NCBI RefSeq assembly: GCF_004016515.1
Contig: NZ_SACT01000004.1
Location: forward strand, 1-64,000
DNA length: 64,000 nucleotides
Direction of reading: 5' to 3'
From: Rubrivivax albus
GTDB lineage: Bacteria; Pseudomonadota; Gammaproteobacteria; Burkholderiales; Burkholderiaceae_C
Made by a program: the position numbers and the translations under genes
The notes under the pieces: generated by a model
Seen by the model: the letters and a program-made list of their open reading frames with translations, nothing else
Told to the model about the DNA's origin: nothing
Database searches by the model: none
Part shown: positions 18,343-25,644 of the stretch, one piece after another
Layout: every line of letters begins with the position of its first letter
Numbering within the stretch: position 1 is the stretch's first letter

Positions 18343-18409
18343 CCTGGGACAATCCGGCCAGTCCAGCCATTGCTGGCCCCGGCGGGGATGGCGTCCTGGG
18401 ACGTCCCAG
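18343..18409. promoter_or_regulatory. Candidate integrase arm-type sites next to the att core
   Basis: The octamer CCTGGGAC occurs at 18343-18350 and again at 18395-18402, and the second copy is part of the perfect 14-bp palindrome CTGGGACGTCCCAG at 18396-18409. The position between the integrase start and the attachment core suits arm-type binding sites or the int promoter/operator. This is inferred from position and symmetry. Confidence 0.35.
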
Positions 18410-18436
18410 TCATGCCCGCGTAGTCCCGCTGGGCCC

Positions 18437-18483
18437 GACTCTTAATCCGTTGGTCGTAGGTTCGAATCCTACAGGGCCCACCA
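18437..18483 (+). pseudogene. 3' fragment of tRNA-Lys(CTT), attachment site of the element
   Basis: The sequence shows the anticodon loop with CTT at 18441-18443, the 3' half of the anticodon stem, a variable loop, a perfect 5-bp T-stem (GTAGG/CCTAC around TTCGAAT), the 3' acceptor strand and CCA. There is no D-arm and no proper 5' half upstream, so it is not a working tRNA. Elements that use a tRNA 3' end as target leave such a copy at the distal border and rebuild the intact gene at the other end, here expected left of the window. A GGGCCC hexamer just upstream (18431-18436) matches the expected 5' acceptor, but may be chance. Confidence 0.82.
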
Positions 18484-18489
18484 AATTCG

Positions 18490-18523
18490 ACAGGGACCTG
18501 GCGCGCAAGTGCTAGGTCCCTGT
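18490..18523 (+). terminator. Hairpin downstream of the tRNA-Lys fragment
   Basis: A perfect 10-bp stem (ACAGGGACCT at 18490-18499 and its complement at 18514-18523) with a 14-base loop follows the CCA end by six bases. There is no strong T-run. It is probably the original terminator of the chromosomal tRNA-Lys gene, and it marks the start of chromosomal sequence right of the element. Confidence 0.5.
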
Positions 18524-18553
18524 TCGATGGGCGTCGCATTCTGGTGCCAACAC

Positions 18554-19489
18554 TCAGGCGGCGCTGACGTGCGGTTCGCTCAGGCCATGCCGAAGGAAAT
18601 CCGCCGTGGCGCGCCCGAGCGGGCGGTCCCGTCGCATCACCACGGACAGTGGCCTGCGCGCACGCGACAGCGTGGTGCGCAGGGCCACCAGCGTGCCTGC
18701 CCCCAGTTCGGCGGCGACCGCGTGGCGCGACATGCAGGCCAGCCCGGTGCCGGTGGCCGCCAGCCGCTTGATGGCCTCCGTGCTGCCCAGTTCGAACGCC
18801 ACGCGCAGCGTGCCCAGGCGAGGCAGCAACCAGGCGTCGGCTGCCTGCCGCGTGCCGGAGTCTGGCTCGCGCAGGATCCAGTCCGCCGCCGCCAGCTGGC
18901 GCAGTGTGGCCGTACGAGCCGCCAGGGCGTGCGTCGGTGCGGCCACGATCACGAGCTCGTCCTCCAGCCATCGGCGCAGCAGCAGGTCGGGATGGGTCTG
19001 CGGGCCTTCGACGAAACCCAGGTCCACATCACGGTCCACCACGGCGCGGATCACCTTGGCCGTGTTGCCCACCGTCATCTGTACCGGGCTGTCGGGGTGG
19101 GCGGCCCGCCACCGCGCGATGTGGGCCGGCAGGAGGTACTCGCCGATCGTCAGGCTCGCGGCCAGGCGCAGCGGCGGCGCCAGGCCGCCGTCGAGCAGGC
19201 CTTGCAGGTCGGCCGCGTGCTCCAGCAACGAGAGCGCTCCAGGCAGGAGCGCACGGCCGGCGTCGTTGAGCGCCAGGCGGCGCCCGATGCGGTCGAACAG
19301 CGGTGCGCCCAGCACCGCTTCGAGTTCTGCCAGTGCCGCGCTTGCGGCTGACTGCGAGCGCGCCACGCGCTGCGCCCCGCCCCGCGTGCTGCCGGCACGC
19401 GCGGTGGCCACGAAGACCTCCAACTGGCGCAACGTCAACCGCAGACGTTGCGCGCCGTCGTCTCGCTCTTGACCTGATTTTTCGTTCAC
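18554..19489 (-). CDS. LysR-type transcriptional regulator, divergent from soeABC
   Basis: Protein of about 311 residues from the GTG at 19489. The winged helix-turn-helix is at residues 13-75 (LRQLEVFVATARAGSTRGGAQRVARSQ in two parts, then FDRIGRRLALND). The effector domain follows (LRLAASLTIGEYLLP, VDLGFVEGP, ELVIVA). It resembles CysB/CbbR-like regulators, and LysR proteins commonly control the divergent neighbour. The start codon lies inside the palindrome at 19483-19497, suggesting autoregulation. The upstream frame extension lacks LysR similarity, so the GTG was chosen. Confidence 0.85.
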   Translation of the reverse strand: MNEKSGQERDDGAQRLRLTLRQLEVFVATARAGSTRGGAQRVARSQSAASAALAELEAVLGAPLFDRIGRRLALNDAGRALLPGALSLLEHAADLQGLLDGGLAPPLRLAASLTIGEYLLPAHIARWRAAHPDSPVQMTVGNTAKVIRAVVDRDVDLGFVEGPQTHPDLLLRRWLEDELVIVAAPTHALAARTATLRQLAAADWILREPDSGTRQAADAWLLPRLGTLRVAFELGSTEAIKRLAATGTGLACMSRHAVAAELGAGTLVALRTTLSRARRPLSVVMRRDRPLGRATADFLRHGLSEPHVSAA

Positions 19490-19497
19490 GGTGAACG
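19483..19497. promoter_or_regulatory. Perfect 7-1-7 palindrome between lysR and soeA
   Basis: CGTTCAC-G-GTGAACG is a perfect inverted repeat in the divergent region, containing a TTCAC/GTGAA pair of the kind LysR regulators bind. It overlaps the GTG used as the lysR start and lies about 90 bases before soeA. That it is the operator is an inference. Confidence 0.5.
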
Positions 19498-19583
19498 AGA
19501 TTATCCGCTTCTGTGGATCACTGACCGGGCGTAGGATGGGGCGAGCCCGGCGCTCGACCGCGGCCGACCCAGGAGACCAGGCC

Positions 19584-22535
19584 GTGACCACGACCGCCCG
19601 CCCGCTGCACGACCCCTTGGCTCCGCCGCTGCCCGGCGCCACCACCGAGGTCAAGACCACCACCTGCTACATGTGTGCCTGCCGCTGCGGCATCCGCGTG
19701 CACCTGCGCGACGCCGGTGATGGCAACGGCCCGCAGGTGCGCTACATCGAGGGCAACCCGGAGCACCCGCTGAACAAGGGCATCCTGTGTGCCAAGGGCT
19801 CGTCGGGCATCATGAAGCAGTACTCGCCGGCGCGGCTGACGCATCCGCTGCGCCGCAAGCCGGGCACCGAACGCGGCGCCGGCCAGTACGAGCCCATCAG
19901 CTGGGACGAGACCTTCGAGCTGCTCGCCCAGCGCCTGGGCCACCTGCGCGCCACCGACCCCAAGAAGTTCGCGCTGTTCACCGGGCGCGACCAGATGCAG
20001 GCGCTCACTGGCCTCTTCGCGCGCCAGTTCGGCACGCCCAACTACGCGGCGCACGGCGGCTTCTGCTCGGTGAACATGGCCGCGGGCATGATCTACACCA
20101 TCGGCGGCAGCTTCTGGGAGTTCGGCGGGCCGGACCTGGACCGCGCCAAGCTGTTCGTGATGATCGGCACCGCCGAGGACCACCACAGCAACCCGATGAA
20201 GGCGTCGCTGTCGAAGTTCAAGCGCGACGGCGGGCGCTTCATCGCCATCAACCCCATCCGCACCGGCTACGCCGCCATCGCCGACGAGTGGATCCCCATC
20301 CGCCCGGGCACCGACGGCGCGCTGTTCATGGCCATCATCCACGAACTGATCGCGCAGGGCCTGTACGACCGGCCCTTCGTCAGCCGCTACACCAACGGTG
20401 GGCAACTGGTGAACCAGGACGAGGCCAGCGACGAGTTCGGCCTGATGCTGCGCAACCCCGACGGCGAGATCCACAACCCGCTGCGGCCCCACAACTTCTT
20501 CTGGTGGGACCGTCACACCGATGCGCCCGTGGCCGACCACGCCGACGGCACCGACCCGCGGCTGTTCGGCAGCTTCACGATGCCCGACGGCCCGCTGAAG
20601 GGCACGCCCGTGAAACCCGCCTTCCAGTTGCTGGAAGAGCGCGTGCGCGACTGCACGCCGGAATGGGCCGAAGGCATCACCGGCATCCCGGCCGCGCGCA
20701 TCCGCGCGCTGGCGCACGAGATGGGCATCACGGCGCGCGACCAGAAGGTCGAACTGCCCATCCCCTGGACCGACTGGTGGGGCCAGGAACACAAGAGCGT
20801 CACCGGCAACCCGGTGGCCTTCCACGCCATGCGCGGGCTGGCGGCGCACAGCAACGGCTTCCAGACCATCCGCGCGCTGGCCATCGTGATGAGCCTGCTG
20901 GGCACCATCGACCGCCCCGGCGGCTTCCGCCACAAGGCGCCGTACCCGCGTGCGGTGCCACCCAACGCCCGGCCGCCCAAGGGCCCGCAGTCGGTCAAGC
21001 CGAACACGCCGCTGGATGCGCCGCCGCTGGGCTGGCCGGAGACCCCGGAGGACCTGTTCGTCGACGACGCCGGCGAGGCGGTGCGCATCGACAAGGGCTT
21101 CTCGTGGGAGTACCCGCTGTCGGCCCACGGGCTGATGCACAACGTGATCACCAACGCCTGGCGCGGGGATCCGTACCCCATCGACACGCTGATGCTGTTC
21201 ATGGCCAACATGGCCTGGAACTCCAGCATGAACACGTCGGAAGTGCGCAAGATGCTGGCCGACAAGGGGCCGGACGGCGGGTACAAGATCCCCTTCGTGG
21301 TCGTCTGCGATACCTTCCAGTCGGAGACCACGGGCTTCGCCGACCTGATCCTGCCGGACACCACCTACCTCGAGCGGCACGACGTGATGTCGATGCTCGA
21401 CCGGCCGATCAGCGAGTTCGACGGCCCCTGTGATTCGGTGCGCGTGCCGGTGCTGCCGCCGCTGGGCCAGTGCAAGCCCTTCCAGGAGGTGCTGGTGGAG
21501 CTGGCCTCGCGGCTGAAGCTGCCGGCCTTCACCACCGCCGAGGGCGGCCGCAAGTACGCCGACTACCCGGACTTCATCGTGCGCTACGAGACGGCGCCGG
21601 GGTCGGGCATCGGCTTCCTGACCGGCTGGCGCGGCGAGGACGGTTCGAAGTCGCTGCGCGGCGAACCCAACCCGAAGCAGTGGGAGATGTACGCGGCCAA
21701 CAACTGCGTGCACCACCACACGATGCCGCCGGAGATCCGCTACATGCGGAACTGGAACAAGGGCTACATGCAGTGGGCGCAGGCCAACGGCCTGCGGCGC
21801 GACAACGATCCCATCACCATCCACCTGTACTCCGAGTTCGTGCAGCGCTTCCGGCTGGCGGCGCAGGGCAAGGGCGAAGGACGCAAGCCGCCCGAGCGCC
21901 TACGGGAGCGCATCGCGCAGTACTTCGACCCGCTGCCCTTCTGGTACCCGGCGCTGGAGGTGCAGTCCAGCGACCGCGCCGCCTTCCCGCTGGCCGCCGT
22001 CACGCAGCGGCCGATGGCGATGTACCACGCCTGGGACTCGCAGAATGCCTGGCTGCGCCAGATCCACGCGCACAACTTCCTCGTCGTCAACACGAAGACG
22101 GCGTTGGCCGCCGGCATCGCCGACGGCGCGTGGATGTGGGTGGAGTCGCAGTGGGGCAAGGTGCGCTGCCTGTGCCGCCACAGCGAGGCCGTCGAGCCGG
22201 GCACGGTGTGGACCTGGAACGCCATCGGCAAGGCCAAGGGCGCCTGGGCGCTCAGCGGCGACGCCAACGAATCGGAAAAGGGCTTCCTGCTCAACCACCT
22301 GATCAGCGAGGAACTGCCGCCGGGTGCCGATGGCCGGCGCATGTCGAACTCCGATCCCATCACCGGCCAGGCCGGCTGGTACGACGTCCGCGTGCGCATC
22401 CGCCCGGCCGCGGCCGACGAGCCGGCGCACAGCTTCCCGCAGTTCGACGCCATGCCGGCGCTGCCCGGCACATCACCACCACCGCGCTGGCGGGCCTGGT
22501 TTGCCGGTGCGCCGAAGCAGGGGGATGCGTCATGA
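19584..22535 (+). CDS. soeA: Molybdopterin catalytic subunit, SoeA-like sulfite dehydrogenase
   Basis: Protein of 983 residues of the DMSO-reductase superfamily. A [4Fe-4S] site sits at the N-terminus (CYMCACRCG, then GILCAKG). The probable molybdenum-ligand cysteine is in AHGGFCSVN; the C-terminal molydopterin dinucleotide-binding domain follows residue 800. No twin-arginine signal is present, so it should stay in the cytoplasm, as known for SoeA of purple sulfur bacteria. Next to a four-cluster ferredoxin subunit and a DmsC-type anchor, the reading is SoeABC oxidising sulfite to sulfate and passing electrons to quinone. A formate, polysulfide or thiosulfate enzyme is a less likely alternative. 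The GTG at 19584 follows AGGAGA; the frame opens 31 codons earlier without a ribosome site. Confidence 0.68.
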   Translation: MTTTARPLHDPLAPPLPGATTEVKTTTCYMCACRCGIRVHLRDAGDGNGPQVRYIEGNPEHPLNKGILCAKGSSGIMKQYSPARLTHPLRRKPGTERGAGQYEPISWDETFELLAQRLGHLRATDPKKFALFTGRDQMQALTGLFARQFGTPNYAAHGGFCSVNMAAGMIYTIGGSFWEFGGPDLDRAKLFVMIGTAEDHHSNPMKASLSKFKRDGGRFIAINPIRTGYAAIADEWIPIRPGTDGALFMAIIHELIAQGLYDRPFVSRYTNGGQLVNQDEASDEFGLMLRNPDGEIHNPLRPHNFFWWDRHTDAPVADHADGTDPRLFGSFTMPDGPLKGTPVKPAFQLLEERVRDCTPEWAEGITGIPAARIRALAHEMGITARDQKVELPIPWTDWWGQEHKSVTGNPVAFHAMRGLAAHSNGFQTIRALAIVMSLLGTIDRPGGFRHKAPYPRAVPPNARPPKGPQSVKPNTPLDAPPLGWPETPEDLFVDDAGEAVRIDKGFSWEYPLSAHGLMHNVITNAWRGDPYPIDTLMLFMANMAWNSSMNTSEVRKMLADKGPDGGYKIPFVVVCDTFQSETTGFADLILPDTTYLERHDVMSMLDRPISEFDGPCDSVRVPVLPPLGQCKPFQEVLVELASRLKLPAFTTAEGGRKYADYPDFIVRYETAPGSGIGFLTGWRGEDGSKSLRGEPNPKQWEMYAANNCVHHHTMPPEIRYMRNWNKGYMQWAQANGLRRDNDPITIHLYSEFVQRFRLAAQGKGEGRKPPERLRERIAQYFDPLPFWYPALEVQSSDRAAFPLAAVTQRPMAMYHAWDSQNAWLRQIHAHNFLVVNTKTALAAGIADGAWMWVESQWGKVRCLCRHSEAVEPGTVWTWNAIGKAKGAWALSGDANESEKGFLLNHLISEELPPGADGRRMSNSDPITGQAGWYDVRVRIRPAAADEPAHSFPQFDAMPALPGTSPPPRWRAWFAGAPKQGDAS

Positions 22536-23257
22536 CGCAACTCGCCCTGGTCATCGACCTCAACGTCTGTGTCGGCTGCCACGCCTGCGTCACCAGCTGC
22601 AAGCAGTGGAACACCTCCGGCAGCGCCGGCCCGCTGGTCGACGAGAACCCCTACGGCGCCGACCCCACCGGCACCTTCTTCAACCGGGTGATGAGCTTCG
22701 AGGTGGGCGAGTACCCGGCCACGCAGACGGTGCACTTCCCCAAGAGCTGCCTGCATTGCGAAGAGCCGCCCTGCGTGCCCGTGTGCCCCACTGGCGCCAG
22801 CTACAAGCGGCCCGAGGACGGCATCGTGCTGGTGGACCACGACAAGTGCATCGGCTGCAACTACTGCAGCTGGGCGTGCCCGTACGGCGTGCGCGAGCTC
22901 GACGAGCAGCGCAAGGTGATGACCAAGTGCACGCTGTGCGTGGACCGCATCCACGACGCCGCGCTACCGCCCGCCGAGCGTCGGCCGGCCTGCGTGATTT
23001 CGTGCCCCACCAGTGCGCGCCTGTTCGGTGACGTGCACGATCCCGACAGCGAGGTCTCGGTGGCCATCCGCGAGCGCGGCGGCTACCCGCTGATGCCGGA
23101 GGCCGGCACCAAGCCGGCCAACCACTACCTGCCGCGCCGCCTGCACGGCGACACCACGCGGCCCGAGCAGCTGCGCCGCGAACAGAACCCGCTGCACGTG
23201 GACGGGCGGCAGCCGGCCTACGACGGCGCGCCGCTGGACGCCGACTGGGAGCATTGA
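22532..23257 (+). CDS. soeB: Iron-sulfur electron-transfer subunit, SoeB-like
   Basis: Protein of 241 residues with the four [4Fe-4S] cysteine clusters of the DmsB/PsrB family: CVGCHACVTSC near the N-terminus, CLHCEEPPCVPVCPTGA, CIGCNYCSWACPYG, and the CTLC plus CVISCPT pair. It relays electrons between the molybdenum subunit and the membrane anchor. Its ATG overlaps the soeA stop (ATGA), so the two are translationally coupled. Confidence 0.75.
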   Translation: MTQLALVIDLNVCVGCHACVTSCKQWNTSGSAGPLVDENPYGADPTGTFFNRVMSFEVGEYPATQTVHFPKSCLHCEEPPCVPVCPTGASYKRPEDGIVLVDHDKCIGCNYCSWACPYGVRELDEQRKVMTKCTLCVDRIHDAALPPAERRPACVISCPTSARLFGDVHDPDSEVSVAIRERGGYPLMPEAGTKPANHYLPRRLHGDTTRPEQLRREQNPLHVDGRQPAYDGAPLDADWEH

Positions 23258-23265
23258 GATGAAAC

Positions 23266-23306
23266 GACCCCCACGCTCACTTCGTTCGCTGCCCCCCAAG
23301 GGGGCT
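23266..23306. repeat. GC-palindromic intergenic repeat, copy 1
   Basis: A 41-base block between soeB and soeC ends in the 16-base near-palindrome GCCCCCCAAGGGGGCT (23291-23306). The same 16 bases recur in inverted orientation at 38982-38997, between bchY and bchZ. From memory, similar blocks are dispersed in Burkholderiales genomes as short REP-like elements. It separates soeC from soeB by 83 bases although the genes are otherwise tightly packed. Confidence 0.6.
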
Positions 23307-23340
23307 GTCAACACCTTCGGACCGGCCGGGCGGTGCTGAC

Positions 23341-24276
23341 ATGAGACCCGCCTGGTCCATGATCTTCTTCACCACCCTGGCCGGCGCGGCGCAGGGCCTG
23401 ATGCTGGGGCTGGTGGCGCTCGACGCTGCGGTGGCCTTGGGCCTGCTGCCGGCACCCAAGGGGCCGTTGTTCGTCACCGGCGCAGTCGTGGTGCTCGTGC
23501 TGGGCGCTGCCGGGCTCGTCGCGGCCACGTTCCACCTCGGCCGCCCCAAGCGTGCGTGGCGTGCGGCGTCGCAGTGGCGCACGTCCTGGCTGTCGCGCGA
23601 GGTCATCGTGCTGCCGGCCTTCCTGGCCACGACGCTGGCCTGGGGCGTGGCGCAGTGGCAGGGCGGGACCACTTTCTGGCTCGGCCTGCTGGCCGCACTG
23701 CTGGCGCTGGCGCTGTACCTGTGCACCGGCATGATCTACGCGGCCGTCGGCGTCATCCGCGAATGGGCCAGCCCGCTGACGCCGTTGAACTTCACCTTGC
23801 TCGGCCTGGCCTCGGGGCTGACGCTGGGCGCTGCGTTGGTCGCTTTCCACGCGCCGGCGCTGCTGCCTTGGGCCGCTGGAGCCGCCGCCGTGGCCACGGT
23901 GCTCGGCGCCATCACGCGCGGCGCCAGCACTTGGCGCAACGCGACGCTGGCACCGCGCAGCACGGTGCAGTCGGCCTTGGGCATCCGCCACCCGCGCATC
24001 GTGCAAAGCTCGCAGGGCACGCTGGGCGGTTCCTTCGGCACGCGCGAGTTCTCCCATGGCGCGGCACCGGATCTGCTGCCCCGGCTCCGCTGGGGTGTGG
24101 CGGTGGCCGCCTTCGTGCTGCCGGTCATCGTGCTGGCCACCCAGGGCGGCCGCCTGCCCGGCGTCCTGCTGGCCGCGCTGGCGTTGCTGCAGTGGGCCGG
24201 GCTGCTGGGTGAGCGCTGGCTGTTCTTTGCCGAAGGCCGCCACCCGCAAAACCTCTACTACCAGCGCATGGGCTGA
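23341..24276 (+). CDS. soeC: Membrane anchor subunit, DmsC family (SoeC-like)
   Basis: Protein of 311 residues with about eight hydrophobic helices and the conserved FHLGRPKRAWRA segment near residue 60, which marks DmsC-type anchors that exchange electrons with the quinone pool. RLRWGVAVAAF and the final EGRHPQNLYYQRMG are also family-like. It completes the soeABC set. The ribosome site is weak and a palindromic repeat separates it from soeB, so its expression may be lower than that of soeAB. Confidence 0.72.
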   Translation: MRPAWSMIFFTTLAGAAQGLMLGLVALDAAVALGLLPAPKGPLFVTGAVVVLVLGAAGLVAATFHLGRPKRAWRAASQWRTSWLSREVIVLPAFLATTLAWGVAQWQGGTTFWLGLLAALLALALYLCTGMIYAAVGVIREWASPLTPLNFTLLGLASGLTLGAALVAFHAPALLPWAAGAAAVATVLGAITRGASTWRNATLAPRSTVQSALGIRHPRIVQSSQGTLGGSFGTREFSHGAAPDLLPRLRWGVAVAAFVLPVIVLATQGGRLPGVLLAALALLQWAGLLGERWLFFAEGRHPQNLYYQRMG

Positions 24277-24280
24277 GGCT

Positions 24281-24502
24281 GGACACGAAACAGTCCCTGC
24301 GGACTGTTTCGTGCCTGCCGAAGCGGTCGAGCTCTGCGAGACGGTGGGAGGCCCGGACGTGGAACAGTCCCTGCGGACTGTTCCACGCCTGACGAAGCGG
24401 TCGAGCTCTGCGAGACCGTGGGAGATCTGGACACGAAACAGTCCCTGCGGACTGTTTCGTGCCTGCCGAAGCGGTCGAGCGCTGCGAGACCGTGGCCGGA
24501 TC
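24281..24502. repeat. Three tandem 74-bp repeats, each with a perfect hairpin
   Basis: Units begin at 24281, 24355 and 24429 with an exact 74-base period. Each contains a perfect 12-bp stem with CTGC loop: 24285-24312, 24359-24386 and 24433-24460. Units 1 and 3 share the stem ACGAAACAGTCC; unit 2 has GTGGAACAGTCC with the three matching changes on the other arm, so base pairing is kept. The array lies just after soeC and before the bchI promoter. A role as transcription terminator, RNA-stability element or insulator is possible. Confidence 0.85.
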
Positions 24503-24532
24503 CGTGCCCACACCGGACTGCATCGCACCAGC

Positions 24533-24575
24533 TGTCAACGCCGATTGACGCCGTACCTGTCGCGGTGCGCATAAT
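24533..24575 (+). promoter_or_regulatory. Candidate bchI promoter with imperfect PpsR box
   Basis: TGT-N12-ACG at 24533-24550 differs by one base from the PpsR/CrtJ target TGT-N12-ACA and has TGTCA and TTGACG half-sites. TTGACG at 24545-24550 can serve as a -35 element and CATAAT at 24570-24575 as a -10 element, although the 19-base spacer is long. The position upstream of bchI fits control by PpsR; binding is unproven. Confidence 0.4.
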
Positions 24576-24609
24576 GGCCCGGACGGGTTCGCCCGCACGG
24601 AGCATGGGC

Positions 24610-25644
24610 ATGGCGATCAGTTTTCCCTTCTCGGCCATCGTCGGGCAGGACGAGATGACGAGGGCGATCCTCGTCGCGGCGGTGGACCCGGGGCTGGGCG
24701 GTGTGCTCGTCTTCGGCGACCGCGGCACCGGCAAGTCCACCGCCGTGCGCGCGCTGGCCGCGCTGCTGCCGCCAATGACCGCCGTGCAGGGCTGCCGCTA
24801 CGCCTGCGCACCCGAATCGAGCGGTGGCGCCTGTCCCGACTGCGCCACGCTGAAGGCCCCGGGCGCCCGCGTGCGCACGCACCGCGTGCCGGTGCCGGTG
24901 GTCGACCTGCCGCTGGGCGCCACCGAGGACCGCGTCGTCGGCGCACTCGACCTGGAACGCGCGCTGGCGCAGGGCGAGCGGGCCTTCGAGCCCGGCCTGC
25001 TGGCGCGCGCCAACCGCGGCTTCCTCTACATCGACGAGGTCAACCTGCTCGAGGACCACCTGGTGGACCTGCTGATCGACGTCGCCGCCTCCGGCGAGAA
25101 CGTCGTCGAGCGCGAGGGTCTGTCGGTGCGCCACCCGGCGCGCTTCGTGCTGGTGGGCAGCGGCAACCCGGAGGAGGGTGAACTGCGGCCGCAGCTGCTG
25201 GACCGCTTCGGCCTGTCGGTGGAGGTCAAGACGCCCACCGACCTGGCGCTGCGGGTGGAAGTGGTCAAGCGTCGCGACGCCTTCGAGCGCGACCCGGCCG
25301 GCTTCGTCGAGCGCTGGCGCAAGGACGACGAGCGCCTGCGCCGGCGCATCGTGGCCGCACGCCGTCGCGTGGCCGACGTGCAGGTGCCCGACGGGGTGCT
25401 CGAGCGCTCGGCCCGCCTGTGCATGGCCCTGGGCACCGACGGCCTGCGCGGTGAACTCACGCTGATGCGCGCGGCGCGCGCGCTGGCGGCGCTGGACGGT
25501 GACGACACCGTGGACGACCGGCACCTGCGGCAGGTGGCGGCGCCGGCGCTGCGCCACCGCCTGCGCCGCAACCCGCTGGACGATGCCGGCTCCAGCGTGC
25601 GCGTGCAGCGTGCGGTGGACGAACTCTTCGCTGCGCCCGCATGA
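24610..25644 (+). CDS. bchI: Magnesium chelatase AAA+ subunit BchI
   Basis: Protein of 344 residues. The Mg-chelatase AAA+ ATPase motor has Walker A GDRGTGKST near residue 37, the family signature ACAPESSGGACPDC near 65, Walker B (GFLYIDEVNLLEDH) near 140, and arginine-finger and sensor segments (NPEEGELRPQLLDRFGL, then DGLRGELT). With BchD and BchH it inserts magnesium into protoporphyrin IX, the first committed step to bacteriochlorophyll. ATG 24610 is seven bases after GGAG; ATG 24604 would be too close. It overlaps bchD by four bases. Confidence 0.95.
   Translation: MAISFPFSAIVGQDEMTRAILVAAVDPGLGGVLVFGDRGTGKSTAVRALAALLPPMTAVQGCRYACAPESSGGACPDCATLKAPGARVRTHRVPVPVVDLPLGATEDRVVGALDLERALAQGERAFEPGLLARANRGFLYIDEVNLLEDHLVDLLIDVAASGENVVEREGLSVRHPARFVLVGSGNPEEGELRPQLLDRFGLSVEVKTPTDLALRVEVVKRRDAFERDPAGFVERWRKDDERLRRRIVAARRRVADVQVPDGVLERSARLCMALGTDGLRGELTLMRAARALAALDGDDTVDDRHLRQVAAPALRHRLRRNPLDDAGSSVRVQRAVDELFAAPA

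Noticed and set aside
18408-18483. A complete tRNA-Lys gene
   Set aside because: No D-arm, no paired 5' anticodon-stem strand without mismatch and no 7-bp 5' acceptor at the right distance; only the 3' part is tRNA.
19584-22535. Annotation of the molybdoenzyme as formate dehydrogenase
   Set aside because: Its partners are a DmsC-type anchor and a four-cluster ferredoxin, there is no selenocysteine-type active-site segment, and no FdhE/FdhD or formate-type gamma subunit is nearby; SoeA fits better, though a search would be needed to settle it.
24281-24502. The 74-bp repeats as a CRISPR array
   Set aside because: The repeats are contiguous with no variable spacers, and no cas gene is nearby.
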